64,000 nucleotides of DNA. Origin: Lutibaculum sp963816555. GTDB lineage: Bacteria > Pseudomonadota > Alphaproteobacteria > Rhizobiales > Tepidamorphaceae. Made by a program: the position numbers and the translations under genes. The notes under the pieces were generated by a model, which made no database searches, was not told the DNA's origin, and saw nothing but the letters and a program-made list of their open reading frames with translations. Shown piece by piece: positions 14,362-21,318 of the stretch; position 1 is the stretch's first letter, and every line of letters starts with the position of its first letter. The DNA is taken from positions 95,090 to 159,089 of the forward strand of contig CAWFLD010000010.1 in NCBI GenBank assembly GCA_963816555.1, given 5' to 3'.

Positions 14362-14532
14362 CGTCCCCGTACCTCCCCGCCTACGTATGCCGTTATCGGT
14401 AACATGGCCGAAACGATCGAGGCGTGCGCGGGAAATATTCGGCAATACCGGTTCAGGTCGGAGGCCGGACAAAGAAAATCGCGCCCCGTTGCCGGGGCGC
14501 GACACGTCGGATCGACGTCAGGCCTGGACGTG

Positions 14533-14997
14533 TCAGGCGGCCTGCTGGTCGATGACCTTGGGGCTCTCGCCGCTCTCGATGGCGATCGTGCGGGGCTTCA
14601 GCGCCTCGGGGATCTCGCGCACGAGCTCGACGTGGAGCAGGCCGTTCTCGAGGCGCGCGCCGCGGACCTCGACATGGTCGGCCAGCTGGAAGCGCCGCTC
14701 GAAGGTGCGCTCGGCGATGCCGCGATAGAGAAGCTCGGCCTTGGGATCGCCCTCGCTCTTCTTCTCGCCGCGCACGGTCAGGGTGTGCTCCTTGACCTCG
14801 AGCGACAGGTCATGCTCGCCGAAGCCGGCGACGGCCATCGTGATGCGGTAGGCGTTCTCGCCCGTCCGCTCGATGTTGTAGGGCGGGTAGCCCGGGGCGC
14901 CGTTGTCGCCGTTGTTCGTCATGCCGTCGAGCATCGAGAACAGCCGGTCGAAGCCGACCGTGGAACGGTAGAGCGGGGAAAGGTCGTAGTGTCGCAT
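14533..14997 (-). CDS. Small heat-shock protein, Hsp20/IbpA family
   Basis: 154 residues. The alpha-crystallin domain covers about residues 38-135 (YNIERTGENAYRITMAVAGF to HVELVREIPEALKPRTI), with the short N-terminal MRHYDLSPLYRSTVGFDRLF typical of rhizobial Hsp20 class A proteins. The C-terminal anchoring motif appears as RTIAIE rather than the usual IxI/V. The protein holds unfolding clients in a refoldable state. Regulation is visible in the DNA: a RpoH-like promoter and a ROSE-like 5' leader precede it. It diverges from a His-rich secreted protein. Confidence 0.94.
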   Translation of the reverse strand: MRHYDLSPLYRSTVGFDRLFSMLDGMTNNGDNGAPGYPPYNIERTGENAYRITMAVAGFGEHDLSLEVKEHTLTVRGEKKSEGDPKAELLYRGIAERTFERRFQLADHVEVRGARLENGLLHVELVREIPEALKPRTIAIESGESPKVIDQQAA

Positions 14998-15002
14998 CGC
15001 AT

Positions 15003-15085
15003 ATCCTCCTGTTGAAGCGACATGCCGCCGGGCCCGCCGTCATGGCCTGGCCCGTTCGGAGTGCACCCGCTGCGGCGGCGTGCAC
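15003..15085 (-). promoter_or_regulatory. ROSE-like RNA thermometer in the hsp20 leader
   Basis: Read on the minus strand, the leader can fold into three hairpins: 15061-15085 (GTGCAC arms with an inner GCCGC/GCGG pairing), 15029-15054 (CGGGCC/GGCCCG arms) and a small 3' hairpin at 15003-15020. In the last, UCGCU pairs with the AGGA of the ribosome-binding AGGAGG around loop UCAAC, leaving one bulged G. UYGCU facing AGGA with a bulged G is the hallmark of ROSE thermometers, which melt at heat-shock temperature and free the ribosome site. The pairing is seen; the function is inferred from the family and from the gene controlled. Confidence 0.75.
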
Positions 15086-15090
15086 GGGAG

Positions 15091-15121
15091 ATATGTGGGT
15101 GCCCCCGAACGGGGCTGCAAG
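15091..15121 (-). promoter_or_regulatory. RpoH-like promoter of hsp20
   Basis: On the minus strand CTTGCA (15116-15121) is followed, 17 bases later, by CCACATAT (15091-15098), resembling alphaproteobacterial sigma-32 promoters. Transcription would begin near 15085, at the base of the first leader hairpin. The spacer contains a perfect palindrome, GCCCC-N5-GGGGC (15101-15115). Confidence 0.5.
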
Positions 15122-15155
15122 ACCTTCTTCCACCGACGCACGTGACCTTCTTCCA
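15121..15155. repeat. Perfect 12-bp direct repeat next to the hsp20 promoter
   Basis: GACCTTCTTCCA occurs at 15121-15132 and 15144-15155, a 23-bp period (about two helical turns), abutting the -35 element of hsp20. This arrangement suits a dimeric regulator bound on one face of the helix, but no regulator is identified. Confidence 0.6.
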
Positions 15156-15259
15156 GCGATGAACGCGACATGAATGCCCGCTTCGGGCGGGGTTCAGCCG
15201 CCGCGGCCCATTCTCCTCTCCATAGCCAGCGAGATGGCTCGAGCACGAGGAGAAGAGAC

Positions 15260-15667
15260 ATGCTGACCAAGTCGATGATTGCCGCTGCAGCCCTCTTCGG
15301 GGGCGCGTTCCTGATCCAGGCGCCGGCCGATGCCGCCCCGGCCTCGGGCCTCAAGGACGGGGTGTCCGCGCCGCAGGCGGTGCAGCTCGTCGGCGGCCGC
15401 CACGACCACGACCGCCACGGGCGCCACGACGACTGGCGCCACCGCGACCGCCACGACCGCCATGGCCGCCACGACCTGCGCGGCCGCAGCGACTGGCAGC
15501 CCCATTTCGGCGGCTACCACGGCCTGCGCAACCACGGCTACCTGAAGTTCGGCAACGTCCGCTGGGACGGCCGCGCCTTCCTGGTCCGTGCCTACCACCC
15601 CCGCTACGGCTGGGTCTGGGTGCGCCTCGACGGCCGCTCGGGCGCCCCGATCGCCCGCTGGCGCTGA
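15260..15667 (+). CDS. His/Arg/Asp-rich small secreted protein
   Basis: 135 residues, ATG 15260 preceded by AGGAGAAGAGAC. A signal peptide (MLTKSMIAAAALFGGAFLI, cleavage near DAAPA) leads to a segment at about 47-80 extremely rich in His, Asp and Arg (HDHDRHGRHDDWRHRDRHD), then a Tyr/Gly/Trp-rich C-terminal part (GYLKFGNVRWDG, RYGWVWVRLDG) that looks like a small beta domain. Metal binding is plausible from composition but unproven. No family is recognised with certainty. It diverges from hsp20, sharing the 140-bp control region. Confidence 0.75.
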   Translation: MLTKSMIAAAALFGGAFLIQAPADAAPASGLKDGVSAPQAVQLVGGRHDHDRHGRHDDWRHRDRHDRHGRHDLRGRSDWQPHFGGYHGLRNHGYLKFGNVRWDGRAFLVRAYHPRYGWVWVRLDGRSGAPIARWR

Positions 15668-15680
15668 CGGCGCCGACAGA

Positions 15681-15702
15681 TTCGGGCGGCTTGCCGCCCG
15701 AA
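15681..15702. terminator. Perfect hairpin TTCGGGCGGC-TT-GCCGCCCGAA
   Basis: A 10-bp perfect stem with a 2-base loop lies 14 bp after the His-rich gene stop. There is no U-tract, so it may act as a processing or attenuation hairpin ahead of the stronger terminator at 15748. Confidence 0.5.
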
Positions 15703-15747
15703 GGGTGCCGGACGAAACGACCAGCCCCCGGAGCGTCCGGCACCCGA

Positions 15748-15779
15748 GCCGGCGGCCTCGCCGAGGCCGCCGGCATTTT
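15748..15779 (+). terminator. Rho-independent terminator of the His-rich gene
   Basis: GCCGGCGGCCTC (15748-15759), loop GCC, GAGGCCGCCGGC (15763-15774), then ATTTTC: a 12-bp GC-rich stem followed by a short U-run. Confidence 0.75.
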
Positions 15780-15857
15780 CCTTCCGGCTTGAGCTTGGCG
15801 GCGGGCATGCTGTAAGCCCTTACACTCCTCGCCGACGCCACGGGCCCCGCACGCGAC

Positions 15858-16865
15858 ATGCACCTGATCGAGACGCCGGACAATCCGATTCCGCCCGGAG
15901 CGGTGGTCGGCGAGCTGCATGCGGAAGACGGCGCGCGGCTGCGCTACGCGCGCTGGCCGAAGCACGACGGGGCGCGCCTGCGCGGCACGGTGTCGCTGTT
16001 CGGCGGCCGGGCCGAGTTCATCGAGAAATATTTCGAGACGATCGAGGATCTGCGCAGCCGCGGCTTCGCGGTGGCGACGCTCGACTGGCGCGGCCAGGGC
16101 GGCTCGCAGCGCATCACCGGCAACCGGCGCAAGGGCCACGTCCGGCGCTTCTCGCACTACGAGCGCGACCTGCGGGTCTTCATGCGCGAGGTCGTGCTGC
16201 CGGACTGCCCGGCCCCGCACTACGCGATCGCCCACTCGATGGGCGGCGCCGTGCTCCTGCGCCACGCCCGCCGCACGACGAACCTCTTCGACCGCATCGT
16301 CCTGAGCGCGCCGATGCTGGCGCTGCACCACAATACGCCCTCGGGCCGCCTCACGCGGGCGCTCCTGTCGACGCTGCGCTACACCGGCTTCTCCCGGAGC
16401 TACGTTCCCGGCTCCGGCGACACGATCGTCAACACCCAGCCCTTCGAGCGCAATCCGGTGACCTCCGACGAGGCGCGCTACGACCGCACCGAGGCGATCA
16501 TCCGCGCCGCCCCCGAGCTCGGCCTCGGCGGCCCGACGATCGGCTGGGTGCACGCCGCCTTCTCGACGATCGACCTGTTCGCCCGCTCCCGCTTTCCCGC
16601 CGAGGTGCACGTGCCGGTGCTGATGGTGGCGGCCGGCGCCGACTCCGTCGTCTCGAACGCGGCCATCGAGCGCATGGCGCTGCACCTGCGGGCCGGCGGC
16701 CACGTCGTCATCCCCGGCGCGAAGCACGAGATCCTGATGGAGCGCGACATCTACCGGGAGCAGTTCTGGGCGGCGTTCGACGCCTTCATCCGGCCGGACG
16801 ACATCAGCGAGCCGCAGCCGGTCTTCCTGCACGACGATCCCATCCTGCGCGCCGCGGAGGCGTGA
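15858..16865 (+). CDS. Alpha/beta-hydrolase, lysophospholipase (PldB/monoacylglycerol lipase-like)
   Basis: 335 residues. The nucleophile elbow is HSMGG (about 125-129); the family motif LDWRGQGGSQR (about 75-85) and AHSMGGAVLLRHA match the lysophospholipase L2/monoglyceride lipase group. The catalytic Asp is probably in VLMVAAGADSVVSN and the His in PGAKHEILMERD. There is no signal peptide, so it is cytoplasmic. It presumably releases fatty acids from lysophospholipids or monoacylglycerols. ATG 15858 is the first in frame. It converges on hisN. Confidence 0.85.
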   Translation: MHLIETPDNPIPPGAVVGELHAEDGARLRYARWPKHDGARLRGTVSLFGGRAEFIEKYFETIEDLRSRGFAVATLDWRGQGGSQRITGNRRKGHVRRFSHYERDLRVFMREVVLPDCPAPHYAIAHSMGGAVLLRHARRTTNLFDRIVLSAPMLALHHNTPSGRLTRALLSTLRYTGFSRSYVPGSGDTIVNTQPFERNPVTSDEARYDRTEAIIRAAPELGLGGPTIGWVHAAFSTIDLFARSRFPAEVHVPVLMVAAGADSVVSNAAIERMALHLRAGGHVVIPGAKHEILMERDIYREQFWAAFDAFIRPDDISEPQPVFLHDDPILRAAEA

Positions 16866-16884
16866 GCCCCGGGCGGCCCGCCGG

Positions 16885-17670
16885 TCAGCGGCCCAGGATC
16901 GCGAGTGCCTGGTCGTGCAGCGCCGGGTCGCCGGCGGCGACGATCGCCCCGCCCTGCGCCGCCGGGCCGCCGTCCCAGCGCGTCACGCGGCCGCCCGCGC
17001 CCTCGATGATCGGGATCAGGCCGACGATGTCGTAGGGCTTGAGGCCGTCCTCGATGACGAGGTCGACCCGCCCGCCGGCGAGCGCCATGTAGGCGTAGGC
17101 GTCGGCGCTGTAGCGGGCGAGCCGCACCTGGCGCTCGATCTCGTCGTAGCGCTCGCGCGGGCGGCCCTCCGGCATCATCGCGGGCGAGGTCGTCATCAGC
17201 GTGGCGGCGGACAGCGCCGGGCAGGGGCGCGTGCGCAGCGGCAGCGTATTGCCGAAGCGGTCGCGCCGCACCGCGCCGCCGGCATGGCCCCAGAAGCGGT
17301 CGCCGACATAGGGCTGGCTCACCATGCCGAAAACCGGCGCCCCGTCGCGCTCGAGGCCGATGATCGTCGTCCAGAGCGGGATGCCGGAGATGAAGGAGCG
17401 GGTGCCGTCGACGGGGTCGAGCACCCAGCGCCAGCCGTCGCGGCCCGCCGTCTCGCCCATCTCCTCGCCGAGGATGCCGTGGTCGGGACATTCCGCCTCG
17501 ATCAGCCGGCGCATCGCGGCTTCCGCGCCGCGGTCCGCCTCCGTCACGGGGTCGAACCCGGCCTCTCCCTTGTCGTCGACGGCGAGGCGCGAGAGGAAGA
17601 GCGGCAGGCTCGCCTCGGCGGCCGCGTCGGCCAGGCGATGAGCGAGGCGCTCGAATGCGTCGAAATCCAT
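16885..17670 (-). CDS. hisN: Histidinol-phosphatase, inositol-monophosphatase type
   Basis: 261 residues of the IMPase superfamily. Metal ligands are visible: Glu69/Glu70 in GILGEEMGE, the DPVDGT motif (85-90), and a late Asp in GLKPYDIVGLIPIIEGAGG. The motif RWVLDPVDGTRSFISGIPLW and the length match alphaproteobacterial HisN, which dephosphorylates histidinol phosphate in histidine synthesis. Inositol monophosphatase (SuhB) is the main alternative, but that family usually reads WVIDPLDGTTNFLHG. A small RNA of the alpha-r7/suhB type lies upstream on the other strand. Confidence 0.86.
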   Translation of the reverse strand: MDFDAFERLAHRLADAAAEASLPLFLSRLAVDDKGEAGFDPVTEADRGAEAAMRRLIEAECPDHGILGEEMGETAGRDGWRWVLDPVDGTRSFISGIPLWTTIIGLERDGAPVFGMVSQPYVGDRFWGHAGGAVRRDRFGNTLPLRTRPCPALSAATLMTTSPAMMPEGRPRERYDEIERQVRLARYSADAYAYMALAGGRVDLVIEDGLKPYDIVGLIPIIEGAGGRVTRWDGGPAAQGGAIVAAGDPALHDQALAILGR

Positions 17671-17897
17671 GGAATGCCGCTCCGCCGGATGATGTGCCGG
17701 CGGACGCTACCGCCTCGGCCGGACGGCAGCAACCGCGGCAGGGAGCCTGCGGAGAAACCGGCGCACGGCGGTCTGGCGCGGCCGGCCGGGGCAGCCCATC
17801 TACCGGTGCGGCGAGGCCGTTTCCGCGGCGGCGCCGGCCTTTCGGGCCGCGAACCGTCAGGACATGGCAGCAATGCGCAAGAAGCGCATCCGGTCGG

Positions 17898-17926
17898 TTG
17901 ACTTGTGTGCGCTGCACGCGCATATT
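17898..17926 (+). promoter_or_regulatory. Sigma-70-type promoter of the small RNA
   Basis: TTGACT (17898-17903), a 17-bp spacer, then CATATT (17921-17926), placing the start near 17932, at the base of the first RNA stem. Confidence 0.7.
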
Positions 17927-17932
17927 TTTGCA

Positions 17933-18031
17933 GTGCGGTATCGCCCTGCCGTTTCGCGGTACCGCACATGCCCTCCTTGGGCGTTTCCTCCCTAGACTTG
18001 GGCCGTCCTTAAATGGGCGGCCCTTTTTTTT
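17933..18031 (+). ncRNA. Small RNA resembling the alpha-r7/suhB family
   Basis: About 99 nt with three hairpins: GTGCGGTA (17933-17940) with TACCGCAC (17960-17967); GCCC (17970-17973) with GGGC (17979-17982) around a UCCUU loop; and a terminator GGGCCGTCC/GGGCGGCCC (from 18000) ending in eight Us. Between the second and third lies the unpaired CU-rich segment GTTTCCTCCCTAGACTT, which is complementary to Shine-Dalgarno sequences. This layout and the TCCCTAGACTTGGGCC segment match, from memory, the alphaproteobacterial suhB/alpha-r7 family of trans-acting RNAs. It has its own promoter and terminator. Targets are unknown; the CCUCCC loops suggest repression of translation initiation. Confidence 0.8.
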
Positions 18032-18083
18032 GCGAAAGTGCCGCCGCCGGGGGCGGTTTTCCGCGTGTCGCGGTGCGGTAGGA

Positions 18084-18977
18084 TTATTCCGCGGCGGCCT
18101 GGCGCGCGATCAGCGTGTCGGGGGCGATCTCCATCAGCCGGCGGCACAGCTTCGCGATGTCCGCGGCGAGCCAGGCGAAGCCGCTCGACCGCGTGAAGCG
18201 CACCTCGTCCATGTAGAGCGCGCGGTTGATCTCGATCTGCAGGGCGTGCCGCCCGGCCATCGGGGCGCCGTAGGTCTCGGTGATGTAGCCGCCGGCATAG
18301 GGCTTGTTGCGCGTCACCATGTAGCCGAGCCGCTGCAGCGTCTCCTGCGCCACGTCGGTGACGATCGAGGCGCAGCTCGTGCCGTAGCGGTCGCCGAGCA
18401 CGAAGTCCGGCCGGCGCCGGCCCTCGCGGGTGATTCGGCTCGACGGCATGGAGTGGCAGTCGATCACCACCGCCATGCCGAACTGCCGTCGCGTCTGCTC
18501 GACGATGGTGCGCAGCGCGTGGTGGTAGGGCTTGTAGTAGCGCTCGATGCGCTCCAGCCCCTCGCGCACCGACAGCCGGTCCGAATAGATCTCGGCGCCG
18601 TCGGCGACGATGCGGGCGATCGTGCCGAGCCCGCCGGCGACGCGGATCGAGCGCGTGTTCACGTAGGCCGGCAGCGGCCCGTCGAACATTCGCGGGTCGA
18701 GCTCGTAGGCCTCGCGGTTCACGTCGACGAAGGCGCGCGGGAAATGCGCCCGCATCAGCGGCGAGCCGAAGCTGACCGCGCAGGCGAAAAGTTCGTCGAC
18801 GAACGTGTCCTCCGAGCGCCGCAGCGTCAGCGCGTCGAGCCGCGCCGCGTCGAGGAAGGCGCGGGAATAGGCGCGGCCGCTGTGCGGCGAATTGAACACG
18901 AACGGCGACTGGGCGCCCCCTTCGGGCATCTGCACCTCGAAGGGGGTGTCGAATTCGCTCGCCTCGTCGCCGTTCAT
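18084..18977 (-). CDS. N-formylglutamate amidohydrolase-family protein
   Basis: 297 residues from ATG 18977; an in-frame TTG at 18992 would add five residues. Motifs of the FGase family are present in order: VFNSPHSGRAYSRAFLDAA, RRSEDTFVDELF, FVDVNREAYELDP, IERYYKPYHHALR, VVIDCHSMPS and ALQIEINRALYMDE. The conserved His, Asp and Glu suggest a zinc-dependent amidohydrolase acting on formylglutamate or a related N-acyl amino acid. This subgroup typically sits next to cpdR in rhizobial genomes, as here. A second, more diverged family member lies at 48546. Confidence 0.83.
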   Translation of the reverse strand: MNGDEASEFDTPFEVQMPEGGAQSPFVFNSPHSGRAYSRAFLDAARLDALTLRRSEDTFVDELFACAVSFGSPLMRAHFPRAFVDVNREAYELDPRMFDGPLPAYVNTRSIRVAGGLGTIARIVADGAEIYSDRLSVREGLERIERYYKPYHHALRTIVEQTRRQFGMAVVIDCHSMPSSRITREGRRRPDFVLGDRYGTSCASIVTDVAQETLQRLGYMVTRNKPYAGGYITETYGAPMAGRHALQIEINRALYMDEVRFTRSSGFAWLAADIAKLCRRLMEIAPDTLIARQAAAE

Positions 18978-19158
18978 CGCGCTATTTACCAACCTGGCCG
19001 GAAGTTGCGGAACTGTGCCAAGATCCTACCCGGGTGTCCATTCGGCAATTGCGTACCCACCGAGGATCGTTTACGGCCCGCTTGGTTTGGAGATTGTTTG
19101 CCTTCCCTGAGGCATGCTCCGCCGGCCCCGAGGGGAGAGACGAGGCTTTCGAAGACCG

Positions 19159-19518
19159 ATGCACAAGATCCTGCTTGCCGAAGACGACGGCGACATGCGC
19201 CGATTCCTGGTTCGCGCCCTGACGAACGCGGGATACGAGGTGATCGACTTCGACAACGGGCTCAGCGCCTACACGAGGCTGCAGGAGGAGAGCTTCACGC
19301 TGCTCCTCACCGACATCGTGATGCCGGAGATGGACGGCATCGAGCTGGCCCGTCGCGCCACCGAGCTCGACCCCGACCTCAAGGTGATGTTCATCACCGG
19401 CTTCGCCGCGGTGGCCCTCAACCCCGACTCGAACGCGCCGCAGAACGCCAAGGTGCTCTCCAAGCCCTTCCACCTGCGCGACCTCGTCATGCAGGTCGAG
19501 AGGCTGCTCGCGGCCTGA
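19159..19518 (+). CDS. cpdR: Cell-cycle response regulator CpdR
   Basis: 119-residue single receiver domain. Acidic pocket Asp9-Asp10 (MHKILLAEDDGDMRRFL), phospho-acceptor Asp52 (LLTDIVMPEMDG), Thr in MFITGF and Lys in LSKPF are all present. The sequence starting MHKILLAEDD and the length match CpdR, which when unphosphorylated acts as an adaptor priming ClpXP for cell-cycle substrates. The start is ATG 19159 because homology begins there, although the frame is open 15 codons upstream. It diverges from an N-formylglutamate amidohydrolase gene, a conserved rhizobial arrangement. Confidence 0.92.
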   Translation: MHKILLAEDDGDMRRFLVRALTNAGYEVIDFDNGLSAYTRLQEESFTLLLTDIVMPEMDGIELARRATELDPDLKVMFITGFAAVALNPDSNAPQNAKVLSKPFHLRDLVMQVERLLAA

Positions 19519-19535
19519 TTCGCGGGCGGCGGGCG

Positions 19536-20180
19536 TCAGCTCGCGCAGAATAGCCAGACCGCCGCGAGGTGCGTGCAGGCGCCGGACAGCACGAAGGCGT
19601 GCCAGATGGCATTCTGGAACTTCAGCCGCTCCCAGACGTGGAAGATCACGCCGACCGTGTAGACGGCGCCGCCGGCCAGGACGAGCCAGAGCACCGGCGG
19701 CGGCACGCTGGCGCTGAACCGGTCGTAGGCGACGATCCCGCTCCAGCCCATGCCGAGATAGAGCAGGATCGAGACGCGGTCGAAGCGGTGCGCGCACAGG
19801 AGCTTCAGCGCGATGCCGACGGCCGCGATGCCCCAGACCGTCGCGAGCAGCCACCACGTCCCGGTCTGCACCATGAAGGGCGTGTAGGTGCCCGCGATCA
19901 GCAGGTAGATCGCGGAGTGGTCGAGCAGCCTCAGGCGCCATTTCGTCGGGCTGACCGGCCAGATGTTGTAGACGGCCGACACGCCGAGGGAGAGGAGCAG
20001 CGTCACGAGGTAGATCGTGACGGCGGCGAGCTCGCCGGGGGAGGCGCGGCCGATCACCCCGACGACCAGCGCGATCGAGGCGGCGGCGACGAAGGTGGTG
20101 CCGACGACGTGCACCGCGCCGTCCGCCCACAGCTCGGCGGCCGTGTAGTTCCAGCGCTCGATGCGCGAGGGTGTCGTCAT
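19536..20180 (-). CDS. Hemolysin III/Izh family membrane protein
   Basis: 214 residues from ATG 20180 (MTTPSRIERWNYTAAELWAD); another possible start at 20228-20231 would add about 17 residues. Seven hydrophobic segments and the family motifs are visible: ADGAVHVVGTT near the N-terminus, LRLLDHSAIYLLIAGTYTPF in the middle and FHVWERLKFQNAIWHAFVL near the C-terminus. Their conserved Asp and His residues form a predicted metal site of the progestin/adipoQ receptor-hemolysin III superfamily. The name is historical; the molecular role is unclear. It converges on cpdR. Confidence 0.88.
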   Translation of the reverse strand: MTTPSRIERWNYTAAELWADGAVHVVGTTFVAAASIALVVGVIGRASPGELAAVTIYLVTLLLSLGVSAVYNIWPVSPTKWRLRLLDHSAIYLLIAGTYTPFMVQTGTWWLLATVWGIAAVGIALKLLCAHRFDRVSILLYLGMGWSGIVAYDRFSASVPPPVLWLVLAGGAVYTVGVIFHVWERLKFQNAIWHAFVLSGACTHLAAVWLFCAS

Positions 20181-20181
20181 G

Positions 20182-20250
20182 GCGTTCTCGTTGCGTCGGA
20201 CCGGCGGGGCGGAAGGCTTCGCGGTCATCATGTCTCGATAACGAGAACGC
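20182..20250. repeat. 11-bp inverted repeat at the hemolysin III-like gene start
   Basis: GCGTTCTCGTT (20182-20192) and AACGAGAACGC (20240-20250) are perfect inverted copies 47 bp apart, spanning the possible translation starts. They could be an operator pair or form a leader hairpin. Confidence 0.55.
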
Positions 20251-20315
20251 CGCATGACGGAAAGTCGATCCCGCCGCTCGCGGCTTCGTGTGGCGATGGA
20301 GCGTGCGAAGATGCG

Positions 20316-21296
20316 TCAGGCGGCCGGCCGCCGCGGCTGGCGGGCCACCTTGGGCTGGCGCCAGCGCCGGTGCAGCCACAGCCACTGGCCGGGGTGCTCG
20401 CGCACCCACCCCTCGACGATCTCGTTGACCCGGCGCATCGCGCCCTCGACCTCGACGAGGCCGTCGGCGTCGCGCGGCAGCTCGATCTCGTCGGTCAGCT
20501 CGACCCGGAACCGGTTGCCCGGCAGGCGGACGACCCGCGCGCCGTGCACCGGGCAGTCGAACTGCCGCGCCAGGCGGCCGAGCGTCGGGTTCGTGGGGGC
20601 GGGGCGGCCGAAGAACGGGATCATGAGCCCGCGCGTCAGGCGCTGGTCGACGAGCATGCCGAGATGGCCGCCGCGGTCGAGCACCGCCGCCATCGAGAAC
20701 GCGACCGCCTGTCCCGACCCCGCGGCCAGGAGCTCGCCCATGCTGCCGGCGCGGATCCTGGCGATCTCCTCGGCGACGCGCGGGTTGTTCGGCGTCCGGT
20801 AGACGGCGGTGACCGGCAGCCCGTGCCGGGCGGCGCAGACCGCCGGCAGCTCCCAGTTGGCCAGGTGCGCGGAGAAGATGATAGCCGGCTTGCCGTCGTC
20901 CTTCAGCCTGACGAAGTTCTCCATCCCCACGACCTCGATGCGCCCGGTGTCGGGGTGGTCGGGATCGTAGTCCCAGAGCTCCGGCAGATGCGGATACTCG
21001 GCGCCGGTGCGGCCGAGATTCTCCCAGGCGTCGCGCAGGATCTCGCGCCGCTCCGCCTCGCTCGCCTCCGGGAAGGCGTGCGCGAGATTGTCGAGCCCCA
21101 CCTTGTTGACCGGCAGCAGGGGGCCGACGGCGCGGGCCAGCCGCCCGCCGAGATTGCTGGCGCTGTCGGGACCGATCCTGTGCACCAGCCCGTAGAAGGC
21201 GATGACGATCTTGGCGGTGATCCACTGGCTCACCTTGCGCGCCCGGTGGCGCAGGCGCAGCAGCAGGAAGCCGTACTTGTAGCGGAGCTTGCTCAC
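20316..21296 (-). CDS. lpxXL: Lipid A VLCFA/lauroyl acyltransferase (LpxXL-like)
   Basis: 326 residues of the LpxL/HtrB lysophospholipid acyltransferase superfamily. The catalytic HX4(D/E) motif is His144 to Glu149 in FSAHLANWE; GGHLGMLVDQR and FFGRPAPTNPTLGRLA are the downstream acceptor motifs. A hydrophobic N-terminal stretch (about 26-38) would anchor it to the inner membrane. As the last gene of the acpXL cluster it is expected to move the 27-hydroxyoctacosanoyl-type chain from AcpXL onto lipid A. It lies 22 bp downstream of the alcohol dehydrogenase. Confidence 0.88.
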   Translation of the reverse strand: MSKLRYKYGFLLLRLRHRARKVSQWITAKIVIAFYGLVHRIGPDSASNLGGRLARAVGPLLPVNKVGLDNLAHAFPEASEAERREILRDAWENLGRTGAEYPHLPELWDYDPDHPDTGRIEVVGMENFVRLKDDGKPAIIFSAHLANWELPAVCAARHGLPVTAVYRTPNNPRVAEEIARIRAGSMGELLAAGSGQAVAFSMAAVLDRGGHLGMLVDQRLTRGLMIPFFGRPAPTNPTLGRLARQFDCPVHGARVVRLPGNRFRVELTDEIELPRDADGLVEVEGAMRRVNEIVEGWVREHPGQWLWLHRRWRQPKVARQPRRPAA

Positions 21297-21318
21297 GTCG
21301 CTTCGGGCTCGGCTCGCG

